In this document: piece after piece, positions 19,441 through 29,969 of the stretch
Layout: the number at the start of each line of letters is the position of its first letter
Position numbering within the stretch: position 1 is the stretch's first letter
Assembly (NCBI GenBank): GCA_028683855.1
Contig: JAQUHA010000015.1
Coordinates: forward strand, 31,250 to 95,249
Length of the DNA: 64,000 nt
Direction of reading: 5' to 3'
From: Desulfuromonadaceae bacterium
GTDB lineage: Bacteria; Desulfobacterota; Desulfuromonadia; Geobacterales; Pseudopelobacteraceae
Translations under genes and position numbers: made by a program
The notes under the pieces: generated by a model
Databases searched by the model: none
Told to the model about the DNA's origin: nothing
What the model saw: the letters and a program-made list of their open reading frames with translations, nothing else

Positions 19441-20655
19441 TCAACTTTCAATAACAAATGTCTCATGCATTACTCTAACAGCAAGTTCAGTATACTTCTC
19501 ATCTATTACAACAGATATTTTTATTTCGGATGTTGAGATCATCTGGATGTTGATTCCGTTCTTAGAAAGAGCACTGAACATCTGGGTTGCCACGCCAGCA
19601 TGGCTACGCATTCCAAGCCCAACAATCGAAATCTTGCTTATATTCTCATCTGAAATAACTTCTTTTGCCTGAACCTCTTTGGCAACAGCATTGGTAATAA
19701 GAATAGCCTGTTTAAGATCCGCCTTTGTGACAGTAAAAGTAAAGTCTGTCATACCATTGTCGCTTACGTTTTGAACAATCATATCAACCGATATAGCGGC
19801 ATCGGAGAGTGGAGTCAGAATTTTAGCTGCAATACCAGGCTTATCCGGCACTCCCTTGACAGCTATCTTTGCCTCATTCTTGTCGTATGCAACACCTGAA
19901 ACTAAAATCCCTTCCATATCTTCATCCTCCCTGGTAACCATTGTACCGGTATTTTCATTTAGGCTTGAACGGACATGCACGTCCACATTGTATTTCTTTG
20001 CAAACTCAACTGAGCGGATCTGAAGCACCTTGGCTCCAAGACTCGCAAGTTCCAGCATTTCGTCATAAGATATTTTCTCTATCTTACGGGCATCCCTACA
20101 TAAATTAGGATCGGTAGTATATACGCCGTCAACATCAGTGTATATTTCACAAACGTCCGCTTTCATGGCTGCGGCAATAGCAACCGCTGATGTGTCAGAG
20201 CCGCCTCGCCCGAGAGTTGTTACATTACCTTTGGCATCAACTCCCTGGAAACCTGCCAGGACAATGATAGTTCCCTCTTTCAGATCCGCACGGATATTTT
20301 TATCATCAATGCTTTCAATACGGGCTTTTGTAGCGGTTGTATCCGTTACAATGGGAACTTGCCACCCCTGATAAGATTTTGCCTTGTACCCCTGTGACTT
20401 AAGATACATCGAGAGCAGACCTATAGTGACCTGTTCACCGGTTGCCACCAAAACGTCATATTCGCGCCCGTCAGGTATCTCACACATTTCGTTGGCAAGA
20501 GCTACCAGTTTGTTGGTTTCGCCAGACATAGCAGACACTACAACAATTACATCGTTTCCAGCGTCATACGTCTTAATTATCCGCTTGGCAACATTTTTGA
20601 TTCGATCGGGAGTCCCAACCGATGTACCTCCGTATTTTTGTACTACTAGTGCCAT
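19441..20655 (-). CDS. lysC: Aspartate kinase
   Basis: Phosphorylates aspartate, the first step to lysine, threonine and methionine. 404 residues: kinase domain beginning VVQKYGGTSVG, with TLGRGGSDTSAVAIAAA and EIYTDVDGVYT, then two C-terminal ACT domains (about 265-404) for feedback control by lysine or threonine. Length is typical of the monofunctional class. AAGGAG lies six bases before the ATG. It is the last gene of the leftward glmM-to-lysC block, though a 90-base gap before it leaves room for its own promoter. Confidence 0.95.
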   Translation of the reverse strand: MALVVQKYGGTSVGTPDRIKNVAKRIIKTYDAGNDVIVVVSAMSGETNKLVALANEMCEIPDGREYDVLVATGEQVTIGLLSMYLKSQGYKAKSYQGWQVPIVTDTTATKARIESIDDKNIRADLKEGTIIVLAGFQGVDAKGNVTTLGRGGSDTSAVAIAAAMKADVCEIYTDVDGVYTTDPNLCRDARKIEKISYDEMLELASLGAKVLQIRSVEFAKKYNVDVHVRSSLNENTGTMVTREDEDMEGILVSGVAYDKNEAKIAVKGVPDKPGIAAKILTPLSDAAISVDMIVQNVSDNGMTDFTFTVTKADLKQAILITNAVAKEVQAKEVISDENISKISIVGLGMRSHAGVATQMFSALSKNGINIQMISTSEIKISVVIDEKYTELAVRVMHETFVIES

Positions 20656-20745
20656 ACTTCTCTCCTTGAAGGGAAATTTGCGACAGATTATAATATATGA
20701 GATGTTGCTCTATAGCAGATAAGCTGGTTTCCGGTCAAAGTTTTT

Positions 20746-21225
20746 TTAAGGATTATATTTTTTCACGAGTGCATCGACAACTTTTTCTGAGTTTTCTCCG
20801 GAACTGCTCAAAGAAATAATACGACGGTTTTCGTCCAGATATTTAAACTTCATCGTAAGAACGTCTGAAGGCAACATTTCAGTCAAACGCTCTGACCACT
20901 CAACAACGGAAATGCCGTCCCCGTAAAAATACTCTTCAAAACCGAGTTCGTTAACATCATCATCACCAGTCAGGCGATAAAAATCAAAATGATAAACTGG
21001 AATAGCTGCAGAATAACTGTTCATAATTGCATAAGTAGGACTCGAAACCAGATGTGCGCTTTGAGGGGCAATAGCAGAGACAAGACCACGAGTAAAGCAG
21101 GTTTTCCCCCCCCCAAGATCACCACGTAATGCGATAAAAAATCCTGGACTCAAAAGTGCAGCTATGAATATCCCAAGCTCTTCTGTTTCTGCCGGCGAGG
21201 CAGTTGTAATCCGCAGAGTGGACAC
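20746..21225 (-). CDS. tsaE: tRNA t6A synthesis ATPase TsaE
   Basis: Partner of TsaD/TsaB in making N6-threonylcarbamoyladenosine at tRNA position 37. The 159 residues contain the P-loop GDLGGGKTCFTRG, SPTYAIMNSY and FDFYRL, and SVVEWSERL, all family hallmarks. It begins with GTG one base after the stop of the CBS gene, so translation is coupled. Confidence 0.92.
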   Translation of the reverse strand: MSTLRITTASPAETEELGIFIAALLSPGFFIALRGDLGGGKTCFTRGLVSAIAPQSAHLVSSPTYAIMNSYSAAIPVYHFDFYRLTGDDDVNELGFEEYFYGDGISVVEWSERLTEMLPSDVLTMKFKYLDENRRIISLSSSGENSEKVVDALVKKYNP

Positions 21226-21226
21226 A

Positions 21227-21676
21227 CTAACGATTCATTGATCGGATTATATCAATTCTAGACACAATCCCAATTAATTTTTTACCCTCTACAACAGGGA
21301 GGGCGTGCAGTTTTCTGCTACTCATAACTTCTGCGGCGGTACTTACCAAATCAGAAGCAGATACCGTAACAACATCTGTGGAAGCAAGCTCTGATGCAGT
21401 TTGTGCAGTTATCTTGTTCAATTCCCGCTGTAAAGCCCCCTCTCCTTCAATTGGAATAACCCAGTCAAAAATAGAAATAACTGTTGGAATATGAAGCGGT
21501 CTATCCTGCTCAACCAGATCAGACGCCGTGACAATTCCTGTAAGATTTCCTGCTTCATCAACTACCGGCAATGTTCCAAAACGCATGGAATCGAATATAT
21601 CTGCCATTTCTCGCACAGTTGTAGTTTCCTTTATTGAAACTACTTTACTTGTCATAATATCTGCAACTTTCAGCAT
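21227..21676 (-). CDS. CBS-domain-pair protein
   Basis: A 149-residue stand-alone Bateman module: two CBS repeats beginning VADIMTSKVVSIKETTT and SDLVSTAAEVMSSRKLHALP, with the closing VVEGKKLIGIVSRIDIIRS. Such modules bind adenine nucleotides or SAM and regulate partners. AAGGAG precedes the ATG. It sits between nnr and tsaE; the partner is unknown. Confidence 0.85.
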   Translation of the reverse strand: MLKVADIMTSKVVSIKETTTVREMADIFDSMRFGTLPVVDEAGNLTGIVTASDLVEQDRPLHIPTVISIFDWVIPIEGEGALQRELNKITAQTASELASTDVVTVSASDLVSTAAEVMSSRKLHALPVVEGKKLIGIVSRIDIIRSMNR

Positions 21677-21713
21677 GGCATTTCTCCTTTTTCAAACTGC
21701 CCGTTTATGAAAA

Positions 21714-23294
21714 TTAAAGTTCACCGAACATTTTGAGATTCGTGAGCAGTGTGTTTTTCAACAATTTATTGTACGCATACGGAAGTTGTTCAAGTACATC
21801 TGACGCTGTTATACCAATTTCACCTTTTTCTTCAGCAATCATATCTGCAGCGAATCCATGAAGAAACACACCTAGACAGCAGGCTTCCCAGGCTACATAC
21901 CCCTGCCCTAAAAGCGAAACAATAATTCCTGTAAGCACATCACCCATTCCACCAGTTGCCATACCTGGATTGCCGCTACCATTAATGGCAGCAACCCCAT
22001 CAGGGGAGGCAATAACGGTTCGTGCACCTTTTAAAACCAGATAAACTGCATATTTACGAGCAAATTCCTGAGCAACTGAAATTCTAATTGCCTCCACATC
22101 AGGGATTGAAGCTCCAAGCAGCCGGGACATTTCACCAGGATGTGGGGTCAGAATCAAATTGGCAGTTTTTTTCCGTTTTAAAACTGTTATATCTTCCGCA
22201 AGAGCGTTTAGCCCGTCAGCGTCTATGACCATCGGCATATCAAATGTTTCTACAATATTCTGAACAAGAGCGTATGTTCCAGGGCGACGATCCAGACCTG
22301 GACCAATTGCTACAGCATCTTTTCCAACAATCAGCTTTTCAATCGCAGGAAAGGCGCTATTTGTAAGATGTCCACTTCCGGAATCAGGAAGAGGCATCGT
22401 CATTGCTTCCGTTGTCTTGACTTCAAGAATTGAGTTTAAGCTTTCTGGAACTGCAAGTGTAACGAGACCTGAACCTGCTCTTACTGCACTATTGGCAGAG
22501 AGAGCTGCTGCTCCGGTTTTTCCAACAGAACCGGCAATAAGGAGAATGTGTCCGAAATCCCCCTTATGAGCGAGGCGATCCCTTCGATGAAGTTTCTGGC
22601 GCATTGTATCAGCATTTAGAAAATCATAGCCCAAAGCGGTTTTCATCAGTTCAGACGGAATCCCTATATCTGCAACGACCAACCGTCCCGTATGCTCTGC
22701 GCCGGGGTAAAGAACATGGCCCAGCTTTGCGAAGGCAAAAGTAACTGTTATATAAGCCCTTACGGCATCTCCAAGAACTCTTCCAGTTGTGCCGTGAATC
22801 CCTGATGGAATATCGACAGACACAACCGGACGACCTGAGGCGTTAACAAGGTCAATGGCTTCCAGATAAACATTACTGACATCCCTGCGTAGACCAGTAC
22901 CCAGCAACGCATCGATTATTACATCCGCGTGAAAAATTTCCTCCATATGTAGAGCAGACAGCTGCCCCTCATGAGTACAGTAATTTATAGTTGAATCGGC
23001 GAGTTTTGCAATATTTGCAGCGGCATCTCCTCTAATATCCTCTCTATCGGCAAGTATAATTGTCTTGACACTCCACCCTTTTTGGCTGAGCAGACGTGCG
23101 ATTACAAACCCGTCACCGCCGTTGTTCCCCTTCCCTGCCATAACAACAGCTCGCCCCTTCAACCCAAACTCGGCAATAATCTCTTCAACACAACTGGAAC
23201 CGGCTGATTCCATCAACTTAATTCCCGACAGACCATATTCACAGATAGCCTGACGATCTATTTCCTGCATTGTATGTGAAGTAACAACTCTCAT
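21714..23294 (-). CDS. nnr: Bifunctional NAD(P)H-hydrate epimerase/dehydratase
   Basis: Repairs hydrated NAD(P)H. Residues about 1-215 are the YjeF_N epimerase ([18 protein letters not shown], then VDIPSGI), and about 225-515 the ADP/ATP-dependent dehydratase ([47 protein letters not shown], whose GD is catalytic). 526 residues is normal for the fusion. It overlaps acpS by four bases (ATGA). Confidence 0.94.
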   Translation of the reverse strand: MRVVTSHTMQEIDRQAICEYGLSGIKLMESAGSSCVEEIIAEFGLKGRAVVMAGKGNNGGDGFVIARLLSQKGWSVKTIILADREDIRGDAAANIAKLADSTINYCTHEGQLSALHMEEIFHADVIIDALLGTGLRRDVSNVYLEAIDLVNASGRPVVSVDIPSGIHGTTGRVLGDAVRAYITVTFAFAKLGHVLYPGAEHTGRLVVADIGIPSELMKTALGYDFLNADTMRQKLHRRDRLAHKGDFGHILLIAGSVGKTGAAALSANSAVRAGSGLVTLAVPESLNSILEVKTTEAMTMPLPDSGSGHLTNSAFPAIEKLIVGKDAVAIGPGLDRRPGTYALVQNIVETFDMPMVIDADGLNALAEDITVLKRKKTANLILTPHPGEMSRLLGASIPDVEAIRISVAQEFARKYAVYLVLKGARTVIASPDGVAAINGSGNPGMATGGMGDVLTGIIVSLLGQGYVAWEACCLGVFLHGFAADMIAEEKGEIGITASDVLEQLPYAYNKLLKNTLLTNLKMFGEL

Positions 23295-23674
23295 GGACTT
23301 GACTCCAGAACAACCATAGCTATAGCATTGCCACTGTCATGCGACATAGTCAGATGGATTTTAGTCAGCATTTTGAGCTGAAACTGCTCCTTAGCCTTTC
23401 CTGATAATTTCATTTCCGGCTTCCCCATAGAATCATTAAATACTTCCATATCATGCCATGAAATACCATCTCTAAGACCTGTACCAAGCGCTTTTAGAAA
23501 AGCTTCCTTTGCAGCAAATCTTGCTGAAAGACAGGAAGCGGCATCTTTTCTGTTGTCACAATGGGATCGCTCGGTTAGTGAAAAAAGCCTGCATATTATG
23601 GCTGAATTGCCACTATCCAGAAACTTCTGAAACCTCCCGACTGCAACTATGTCACTTCCAATTCCATATATCAT
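23291..23674 (-). CDS. acpS: Holo-[acyl-carrier-protein] synthase
   Basis: Attaches the 4'-phosphopantetheine arm to acyl carrier protein. 127 residues, with [12 protein letters not shown] (metal-binding Asp), [17 protein letters not shown] (catalytic Glu and Lys) and [13 protein letters not shown]. It overlaps both neighbours by four bases, the tightest part of this operon. Confidence 0.95.
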   Translation of the reverse strand: MIYGIGSDIVAVGRFQKFLDSGNSAIICRLFSLTERSHCDNRKDAASCLSARFAAKEAFLKALGTGLRDGISWHDMEVFNDSMGKPEMKLSGKAKEQFQLKMLTKIHLTMSHDSGNAIAMVVLESSP

Positions 23675-24393
23675 GCGTATTTAAGAAGCTCCACCATATC
23701 ACGCACAGCGCGGTCTAAGCCTACAAACATAGACCTTGCGACTATTGAATGTCCTATATTGTACTCTTCAATTCCGCCAAGTGCGGTTACAGCCTTAATG
23801 TTACTATAGTTAAGACCGTGACCGGCATTTACACCCATACCAACTTTGCGAGCAAGTTTTATTGCTGTGTCTATATGTTCGAGTTCATGCTGCTTTTCAT
23901 CCCAGAAGAGTGCCTCGGAATATGCACCCGTATGAATCTCAATGTAATCCGCATCACTCTTTTTTGCAGCTTTAATCTGTTCCTGTTGAGGGTCTACAAA
24001 AAGACTGACAACTATTCCACCGTCTTTAAGCCTCTTAACCGTATCTGTTATCAACTTAAGATTTACAATTACATCCAGTCCACCTTCCGTTGTCAACTCC
24101 TGTCTTTTCTCCGGAACCAGAGTAACCTGCTCCGGCTTAATCTGTAGGGCAATTCGCACCATCTCCTGGGTCGCAGCCATTTCAAGATTAATCTTTGTTT
24201 TAACTGTTTGACGCAGAATTTCCAGGTCTCGATCCTGAATATGCCTACGATCTTCACGTAAATGTACGGTTATACATTCCGCTCCTGCCATTTCACCAAT
24301 TGCAGCCGCTGTAACCGGATCAGGTTCACTCCCGCCACGCGCCTGCCTGACAGTAGCAATATGATCAACATTTAAACCCAGTTTAGCCATCAC
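23671..24393 (-). CDS. pdxJ: Pyridoxine 5'-phosphate synthase PdxJ
   Basis: Last ring-closing step of DXP-dependent vitamin B6 synthesis, from 3-amino-2-oxopropyl phosphate and deoxyxylulose phosphate. 240 residues starting [17 protein letters not shown], with [26 protein letters not shown] and [12 protein letters not shown], all signature segments. It overlaps glmM and acpS by four bases each. Confidence 0.96.
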   Translation of the reverse strand: MMAKLGLNVDHIATVRQARGGSEPDPVTAAAIGEMAGAECITVHLREDRRHIQDRDLEILRQTVKTKINLEMAATQEMVRIALQIKPEQVTLVPEKRQELTTEGGLDVIVNLKLITDTVKRLKDGGIVVSLFVDPQQEQIKAAKKSDADYIEIHTGAYSEALFWDEKQHELEHIDTAIKLARKVGMGVNAGHGLNYSNIKAVTALGGIEEYNIGHSIVARSMFVGLDRAVRDMVELLKYA

Positions 24394-25748
24394 TTCTCCC
24401 CAATATTTTTTTTCACAAGGTCACATATTTCATTTGCCCACGCAGTAATTTCATATTTGTCCTGCCCTTCGATCATAACTCTCAAAAGTGGCTCTGTCCC
24501 TGAGTAACGTATCAAAACACGCCCTTCGTTACCGAGACTCTTTTCAACATCAGCAATTTTGGCAGAGACATCTTTCAAAGTGGAAATATCACACTTCTCT
24601 CGTACCCGCGTGTTGCAGAGCACCTGTGGCAAAGGTATCATTATCTCAGCCAGTTCTGAGAGCTGCTTCCCCTGTCGACGCATAACTGCAAGCAGTTTTA
24701 AAGCGGAAAGAATCCCGTCACCGGTAGTACAGTAATCCAGAAAAATCATATGTCCAGACTGTTCACCACCGAGATTGTACCCACCTTTACGCATCGCTTC
24801 AACCACATAACGGTCACCTACATCGGTCTTGACTATTTTGCCACCTACCTTGCGCAACGCGATATCGAGCCCCATGTTGCTCATAACTGTTGCTACAAGA
24901 GTCTTTTTCAGAAGCAGCTTACGCTTCAACATATCTGTAGCGCAAATCGCCATAATATGATCACCGTCAACTTCGTTTCCAAATTCATCGCAGACAATTA
25001 CTCTATCGGCATCTCCATCAAGAGCAATACCGATATCAGCACGATGCTCCTTGACTGCTTCGCTTATTACTTTCGGATAAGTAGAGCCACATCCAGCGTT
25101 TATATTAGTCCCGTTGGGTTTATTACCTAATACTACAACCTCTGCACCCAACTCTTCAAAAACAGCAGGAGCAACTTTGTAAGCGGCTCCATTTGCACAA
25201 TCAAGAACTATCTTCATGCCGGAAAGATCCATTTCCTTTGGAAAAGTGTTCTTAAGAAAGACTATATATCGACCAGCGGCATCTTCTATGCGGTAAGCCT
25301 TACCAACCTCTGTAGCAGTAGGACGAAGAGCATCAATCTTGTTTGAGGCTATCAGTTTTTCAATTTTAATTTCTACTTCGTCCGGCAATTTGAAACCATC
25401 TGCAGAGAAAAACTTTATACCATTATCCTGGAAAGCATTATGAGATGCAGAGATTACCACCCCCGCATCAGCCCGCATTGAGGAGGTAATATTTGCAATT
25501 CCAGGGGTAGGCAAAGGACCGACCTGAAGAACATCTACACCCATAGAACAAATCCCGGCTACAAGGGCATTTTCAAGCATATAACCGGAAAGGCGTGTAT
25601 CTTTTCCTATAACTATGCGATGCCTATGTTTGTTACTCCCCTTAAAGATATAAGCCGCTGCACGTCCGAGCTGCATAGCCATCTCAGCAGTCATTGGATA
25701 TACATTTGCCACACCACGCACTCCATCAGTACCGAAAAGTTTTTTCAT
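24390..25748 (-). CDS. glmM: Phosphoglucosamine mutase GlmM
   Basis: Interconverts glucosamine-6-phosphate and glucosamine-1-phosphate for peptidoglycan and LPS precursors. 452 residues; the active phosphoserine is S102 in [14 protein letters not shown], the magnesium loop is [10 protein letters not shown], and the C-terminal phosphate-binding loop is [13 protein letters not shown]. Begins [12 protein letters not shown], as is typical. In many bacteria glmM follows cdaA and ybbR; here 119 bases without a gene stand where ybbR would be. Confidence 0.96.
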   Translation of the reverse strand: MKKLFGTDGVRGVANVYPMTAEMAMQLGRAAAYIFKGSNKHRHRIVIGKDTRLSGYMLENALVAGICSMGVDVLQVGPLPTPGIANITSSMRADAGVVISASHNAFQDNGIKFFSADGFKLPDEVEIKIEKLIASNKIDALRPTATEVGKAYRIEDAAGRYIVFLKNTFPKEMDLSGMKIVLDCANGAAYKVAPAVFEELGAEVVVLGNKPNGTNINAGCGSTYPKVISEAVKEHRADIGIALDGDADRVIVCDEFGNEVDGDHIMAICATDMLKRKLLLKKTLVATVMSNMGLDIALRKVGGKIVKTDVGDRYVVEAMRKGGYNLGGEQSGHMIFLDYCTTGDGILSALKLLAVMRRQGKQLSELAEIMIPLPQVLCNTRVREKCDISTLKDVSAKIADVEKSLGNEGRVLIRYSGTEPLLRVMIEGQDKYEITAWANEICDLVKKNIGEK

Positions 25749-25867
25749 TATAAAAAATCTCCCTGTTATAAAAAATGAGCATTATCGGAAACCAGACCGA
25801 ATCCGGTATGAGTCTCGTAATTACGGATCTAATATTACTTCATGAATAAAAGGTATTGCTTTATTTT

Positions 25868-26650
25868 TTAAACGGAAACAGCTCCCCTTGGAACACGCCT
25901 ACCTTCAATAGCCTTGCGGGCAAGACGGCGTATCTCAGCGGGATCGGCATCGTAGGCTATCTTACCTTCGTGAACTATTGATATTTTCCCAGTTTCTTCA
26001 GAAACTACGAGTACAAGGACATCCGTCTGCTCGGATATCCCGAGAGCTGCTCGATGCCTGGTTCCAAAACTCTTTGCAATATCCGGATTTTGAGACAACG
26101 GAAGTATACAACCTGCCGAAGTGATTTTATCCCTCTGAATAATAACAGCACCATCATGAATCGGTGAATACGGGAGAAAGATTGAGTTCAGCAACTCACT
26201 GGTAACCTTTGCATCGATTTCTGTACCAATCTGAACAAGATGATCAATTGTGTTCTGACGAATAATAACAATCAGAGCGCCAATCCTTCTTTCAGCCAGA
26301 GAGTGCAGACCTTTTGACAATTCGTCTACGGTCATAGTGACTTCAGGATCATCTGTATCTACGTTTCTAGAGCGTTGCCATGATGAAAAAAGTGCGCGTT
26401 TGATATCACTCTGGAAAATTATTGCCAGAATAATCGGAGATGAGACTATAAGAAGATGAAAGAAAGCAGTAGTTGAGGTAAATTTAAAGTGCTCAGCGGT
26501 AAACTCTGCAACAACACAAACTCCCAAAATAGACAGAATGCGCGGGGCAGCTTCTTTTCTTAAAATCAATGTACATAGGTATACCAAAATAACAACAAGC
26601 AGCTTGTCTAGTAAACTAGGCAGGGTTGCGCTGTCAAAAAGTAAAGGCAT
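25868..26650 (-). CDS. cdaA: Membrane diadenylate cyclase CdaA
   Basis: Makes the messenger c-di-AMP from two ATP. Three N-terminal membrane helices lie within about 10-90, then the DAC domain with PIHDGAVII (DGA motif) and GTRHRAALG (RHR motif), the two active-site signatures. 260 residues is usual. The gene lies between folP (20-base gap upstream) and glmM, the familiar setting in which c-di-AMP is tied to cell-wall synthesis; its usual modulator YbbR is not encoded next door. Confidence 0.94.
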   Translation of the reverse strand: MPLLFDSATLPSLLDKLLVVILVYLCTLILRKEAAPRILSILGVCVVAEFTAEHFKFTSTTAFFHLLIVSSPIILAIIFQSDIKRALFSSWQRSRNVDTDDPEVTMTVDELSKGLHSLAERRIGALIVIIRQNTIDHLVQIGTEIDAKVTSELLNSIFLPYSPIHDGAVIIQRDKITSAGCILPLSQNPDIAKSFGTRHRAALGISEQTDVLVLVVSEETGKISIVHEGKIAYDADPAEIRRLARKAIEGRRVPRGAVSV

Positions 26651-26670
26651 ACTTCCTCGCTTTATCCAGT

Positions 26671-27876
26671 TCAGCTATGCATAATGGCGTATGCCATATC
26701 GGCAACATCACGCATTGCCTTGACATCATGTACACGCACGATGGAAGCACCGTTTTTAATAGATAGCGCAACTGCTGCTGCAGTGCCGAAAAGACGATCG
26801 TCAGTCTGTTCTCGACCAAGTACAGACCCGATAAAGGATTTACGTGAAGGTCCAGTTAGAATTGGAAGAGCATAACCTGACAGCTCGGAGAGCCTTCGTA
26901 TAAGCTCCATGTTGCCGGCTACACTCTTGCCGAAGCCTATACCGGGGTCAATTGCTATAGCATCAGCCGGAATACCGGCAGCAGATGCCAACGACAATGA
27001 AGTCCTTAAACCGGCAGAAATTTCAGCCATTAGATCAGAATAACCGGTATCCTGCTGCATCTTATCCGGAGTTCCCCTGGTATGCATAAGTACAACAGCA
27101 GCGGAACTCTCCGACACTACTGACGGCATTCCAGCATCAAAGTTGAAACCGCTTATATCGTTTACAATTTCTGCTCCAGCATCAACGGATCTGACCGCAA
27201 CTGAGCTTTTCCAAGTATCAATGGATATAGCACACGAAACTCTTCCAGCAAGTTTCTCTATAACCGGTATAACTCGTGACAGTTCTAATTCAGCCGAAAC
27301 GGCGGTCGCACCAGGCCTGGTACTTTCACCACCGATATCTATAATATCAGCGCCTTCATCTTCCATCTGAAGCGCCCTTTCAACAGCAATATCGGGTCTA
27401 ACGCAGAGACCGCCATCTGAAAAAGAGTCCGGTGTAAGGTTAATGATACCCATTATCAAAGGTCGCTCAAGTGATATTGCACGCCTGGAAGTTCGCCACA
27501 ATAGTGGCGGCTTTGCAATTGAAGAGATAAGATCTGTCAATTCGACAGCCAGGCTTGAAAGACTGAAAGGCTGAAGTAAAAGTTTTTTACACAGTTTAGA
27601 GAGCTGTTTTTCAGTCCCAATAAGAATACAATCTGTCGATTTCACCGAGCAGGCAACAGTCCCGCGAGCAACAGCTGCGTCACCCCCTACAGAAAGCATC
27701 TCCTGCTTTAATATGTTAGCTTGACGACACTCCAAGCCAGCGACTTTAATGCACCTCGTCAAGGTTTTTGAAGCCATCTCAATAACACCATATTTATCAG
27801 CAGAAACACGCTCAAGCTCTTCTGTTGCCTGCTTCATCGTTGATATAGCAAGCAGCCGTGGGTTGAATGCCCCCAT
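26671..27876 (-). CDS. folP: Dihydropteroate synthase with N-terminal extension
   Basis: Couples p-aminobenzoate to the pterin pyrophosphate in folate synthesis. The TIM-barrel begins at about residue 140 of 401 with MGIINLTPDSFSDGG and includes DIGGESTRPGA, VNDISGFNFD and DPGIGFGKSVAGN. The preceding 130 residues form a separate domain (QANILKQEMLSVGGDAAV) that occurs in a subset of longer bacterial and archaeal DHPS; its role is unclear. The start MGAFNPRLL lies one base after the ftsH stop; an ATG five codons earlier is possible. Confidence 0.93.
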   Translation of the reverse strand: MGAFNPRLLAISTMKQATEELERVSADKYGVIEMASKTLTRCIKVAGLECRQANILKQEMLSVGGDAAVARGTVACSVKSTDCILIGTEKQLSKLCKKLLLQPFSLSSLAVELTDLISSIAKPPLLWRTSRRAISLERPLIMGIINLTPDSFSDGGLCVRPDIAVERALQMEDEGADIIDIGGESTRPGATAVSAELELSRVIPVIEKLAGRVSCAISIDTWKSSVAVRSVDAGAEIVNDISGFNFDAGMPSVVSESSAAVVLMHTRGTPDKMQQDTGYSDLMAEISAGLRTSLSLASAAGIPADAIAIDPGIGFGKSVAGNMELIRRLSELSGYALPILTGPSRKSFIGSVLGREQTDDRLFGTAAAVALSIKNGASIVRVHDVKAMRDVADMAYAIMHS

Positions 27877-27877
27877 T

Positions 27878-29761
27878 TCAGACTTCAACATCTGTATGTA
27901 CAGCAGGCTCTTCAGTAGAACCTGACTGCGTAGATTGTCTAGAAGATGATTCAAGAGAAACAAGTTTCCCTGTTGAAATTATCTCATCAACCTGCTCACC
28001 GCTCAGGTTTTCCTTCTCTACAAGAATTTCAGAGAGATTATGGAGATTTTGAAGATTGTCGCGCAATATACCCATTGCACGCTCATAAGATTCATCAACA
28101 ATACGTTTAATTTCATTATCTATATGTTCAGCGGTTTTTTCACTGAAGTTCTTATGCATTGCCATTTCGCGACCAAGAAAAATTGATTCATCCTTTTTCC
28201 CAAAAGAGAGCGGACCCATTTTTTCGCTCATACCCCACTCGCAGACCATTTTTCGAGCCATATCCGTGGCACGCTCGATATCATTACCCGCTCCTGTAGT
28301 AAATGTTTTAAAGATAAGATCCTCAGCAGCACGCCCCCCCATAAGAACAGCTATGCGACCGAGCAGTGCCTCTCTGGAGTAACTGTGTTTATCTTCTATC
28401 GGAAGCTGCATTGTCACGCCCAATGCACGACCGCGGGGTATTATTGAGACTTTATGGACAGGATCTGTACCAGGCACCATCTTGGCTACAAGTGTATGCC
28501 CTGATTCATGATATGCAGTACTCCTTTTCTCTTCGTCAGAGATAACCATACTGCGCCGTTCCGCACCCATCAACACCTTATCTTTAGCATTATCAAAATC
28601 ACTCGGATCAGCTACCGTTTTATTCAAACGTGCAGCAAGCAAAGCCGCTTCATTAACGAGATTAGCAAGATCGGCTCCGGAAAAGCCAGGAGTACCACGA
28701 GCTATAACAGCCATATCTACTTCAGGGGATAAAGGCACTTTCTTTGAGTGTACTTTAAGGATCATTTCACGACCCTTAACGTCAGGTCTCGGCACAACAA
28801 CCTGTCGGTCAAAACGTCCTGGGCGCAACAGAGCAGGGTCAAGCACATCAGGGCGATTAGTAGCCGCGATAAGAATAACCCCTTCATTTGACTCAAAACC
28901 ATCCATCTCTACCAACAACTGGTTTAAAGTCTGTTCGCGTTCATCATGCCCGCCACCCATGCCAGCTCCGCGATGACGACCAACTGCATCAATTTCGTCA
29001 ATGAAAATAATACATGGAGCACTCTTTTTACCCTGCAAAAAAAGGTCTCGTACCCTGCTGGCACCGACACCGACAAACATCTCAACAAAATCAGAACCGG
29101 AAATAGAAAAGAACGGAACACCAGCCTCACCAGCTACTGCACGAGCCAGCAAAGTCTTACCTGTTCCAGGAGGGCCTATAAGCAAAACACCCTTAGGAAT
29201 TTTACCACCTAAAGCGGTAAACTTTTTAGGCTCCTTAAGAAATGCAATTATCTCTTCAAGCTCCTCTTTTGCCTCTTCGATACCGGCAACATCTTCAAAG
29301 GTAACCTTACCCTGTGCTTCAGTCAGCAGTTTGGCACGACTCTTTCCAAACGACATCGCTTTACCGCCACCCATCTGCATCTGACGCATAAAAAAGATCC
29401 ATACGCCAACCAGCAGAATCAAGGGGAACCAGGAGATAAATATCGAAAACCATGAGAATTTTTCTTCTTCTGGCTTGGCATTTATGGTTACTTTCCTGTC
29501 GAGCAGTTTTTTAGTCAGATCTGCATCAGAGTAAGGCTTGTATGTTTGAAACGACTTGCCGTCCTTCCCCTCATATTTCCCTGAAATTTCATTACCCTGA
29601 ATAACTACGGACGTAATTTTACCTGTTTCAATCTGGTTCATAAAGTCACTGAAATTAAGCTTTTCAGATATAGGCTTTGGCTTGTTGAACATGTTGAAAA
29701 GCAGGATCATCATAAGGCTGATGACCAGCCAGAGTGAAAGATTTTTGTAAAACTGGTTCAA
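27878..29761 (-). CDS. ftsH: ATP-dependent zinc metalloprotease FtsH
   Basis: Membrane-anchored AAA+ protease for membrane and regulatory proteins. About 627 residues: transmembrane helices near 10-28 and 107-126 around a periplasmic domain, AAA+ domain with Walker A GPPGTGKT (196-203) and Walker [11 protein letters not shown], then the zinc motif HESGH. The frame also opens at an ATG eight codons earlier, but the TTG giving [10 protein letters not shown] was preferred because AGGGGG lies seven bases before it and relatives start there. It has a probable own promoter, and folP follows directly. Confidence 0.95.
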   Translation of the reverse strand: MNQFYKNLSLWLVISLMMILLFNMFNKPKPISEKLNFSDFMNQIETGKITSVVIQGNEISGKYEGKDGKSFQTYKPYSDADLTKKLLDRKVTINAKPEEEKFSWFSIFISWFPLILLVGVWIFFMRQMQMGGGKAMSFGKSRAKLLTEAQGKVTFEDVAGIEEAKEELEEIIAFLKEPKKFTALGGKIPKGVLLIGPPGTGKTLLARAVAGEAGVPFFSISGSDFVEMFVGVGASRVRDLFLQGKKSAPCIIFIDEIDAVGRHRGAGMGGGHDEREQTLNQLLVEMDGFESNEGVILIAATNRPDVLDPALLRPGRFDRQVVVPRPDVKGREMILKVHSKKVPLSPEVDMAVIARGTPGFSGADLANLVNEAALLAARLNKTVADPSDFDNAKDKVLMGAERRSMVISDEEKRSTAYHESGHTLVAKMVPGTDPVHKVSIIPRGRALGVTMQLPIEDKHSYSREALLGRIAVLMGGRAAEDLIFKTFTTGAGNDIERATDMARKMVCEWGMSEKMGPLSFGKKDESIFLGREMAMHKNFSEKTAEHIDNEIKRIVDESYERAMGILRDNLQNLHNLSEILVEKENLSGEQVDEIISTGKLVSLESSSRQSTQSGSTEEPAVHTDVEV

Positions 29762-29809
29762 AATATGCCCCCTGTTAATGTGCATCTCTATGGTGTTGAA
29801 AATTTTGTA

Positions 29810-29838
29810 AAACTAGCATACCGGATGGTGCTTGACAA
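29810..29838 (-). promoter_or_regulatory. Sigma-70 promoter for ftsH
   Basis: Leftward TTGTCA, 17 bases, TAGTTT, giving a leader of about 40 bases to the ftsH TTG start. The 208-base region between tilS and ftsH also holds an imperfect, widely spaced inverted repeat (TATGGTGTTGA and its near-complement). Confidence 0.5.
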
Positions 29839-29969
29839 GCTGAATTGCGGATCAAACACCATAGATAATCGTTAAAGCTAAACATTAAAAGCTTTACACC
29901 AAGCCGAGACTTTGCCCACAGGTGTGAATTTATAACACGACAAAGCTTTTGTATCAGGGAGGTCCTCTC

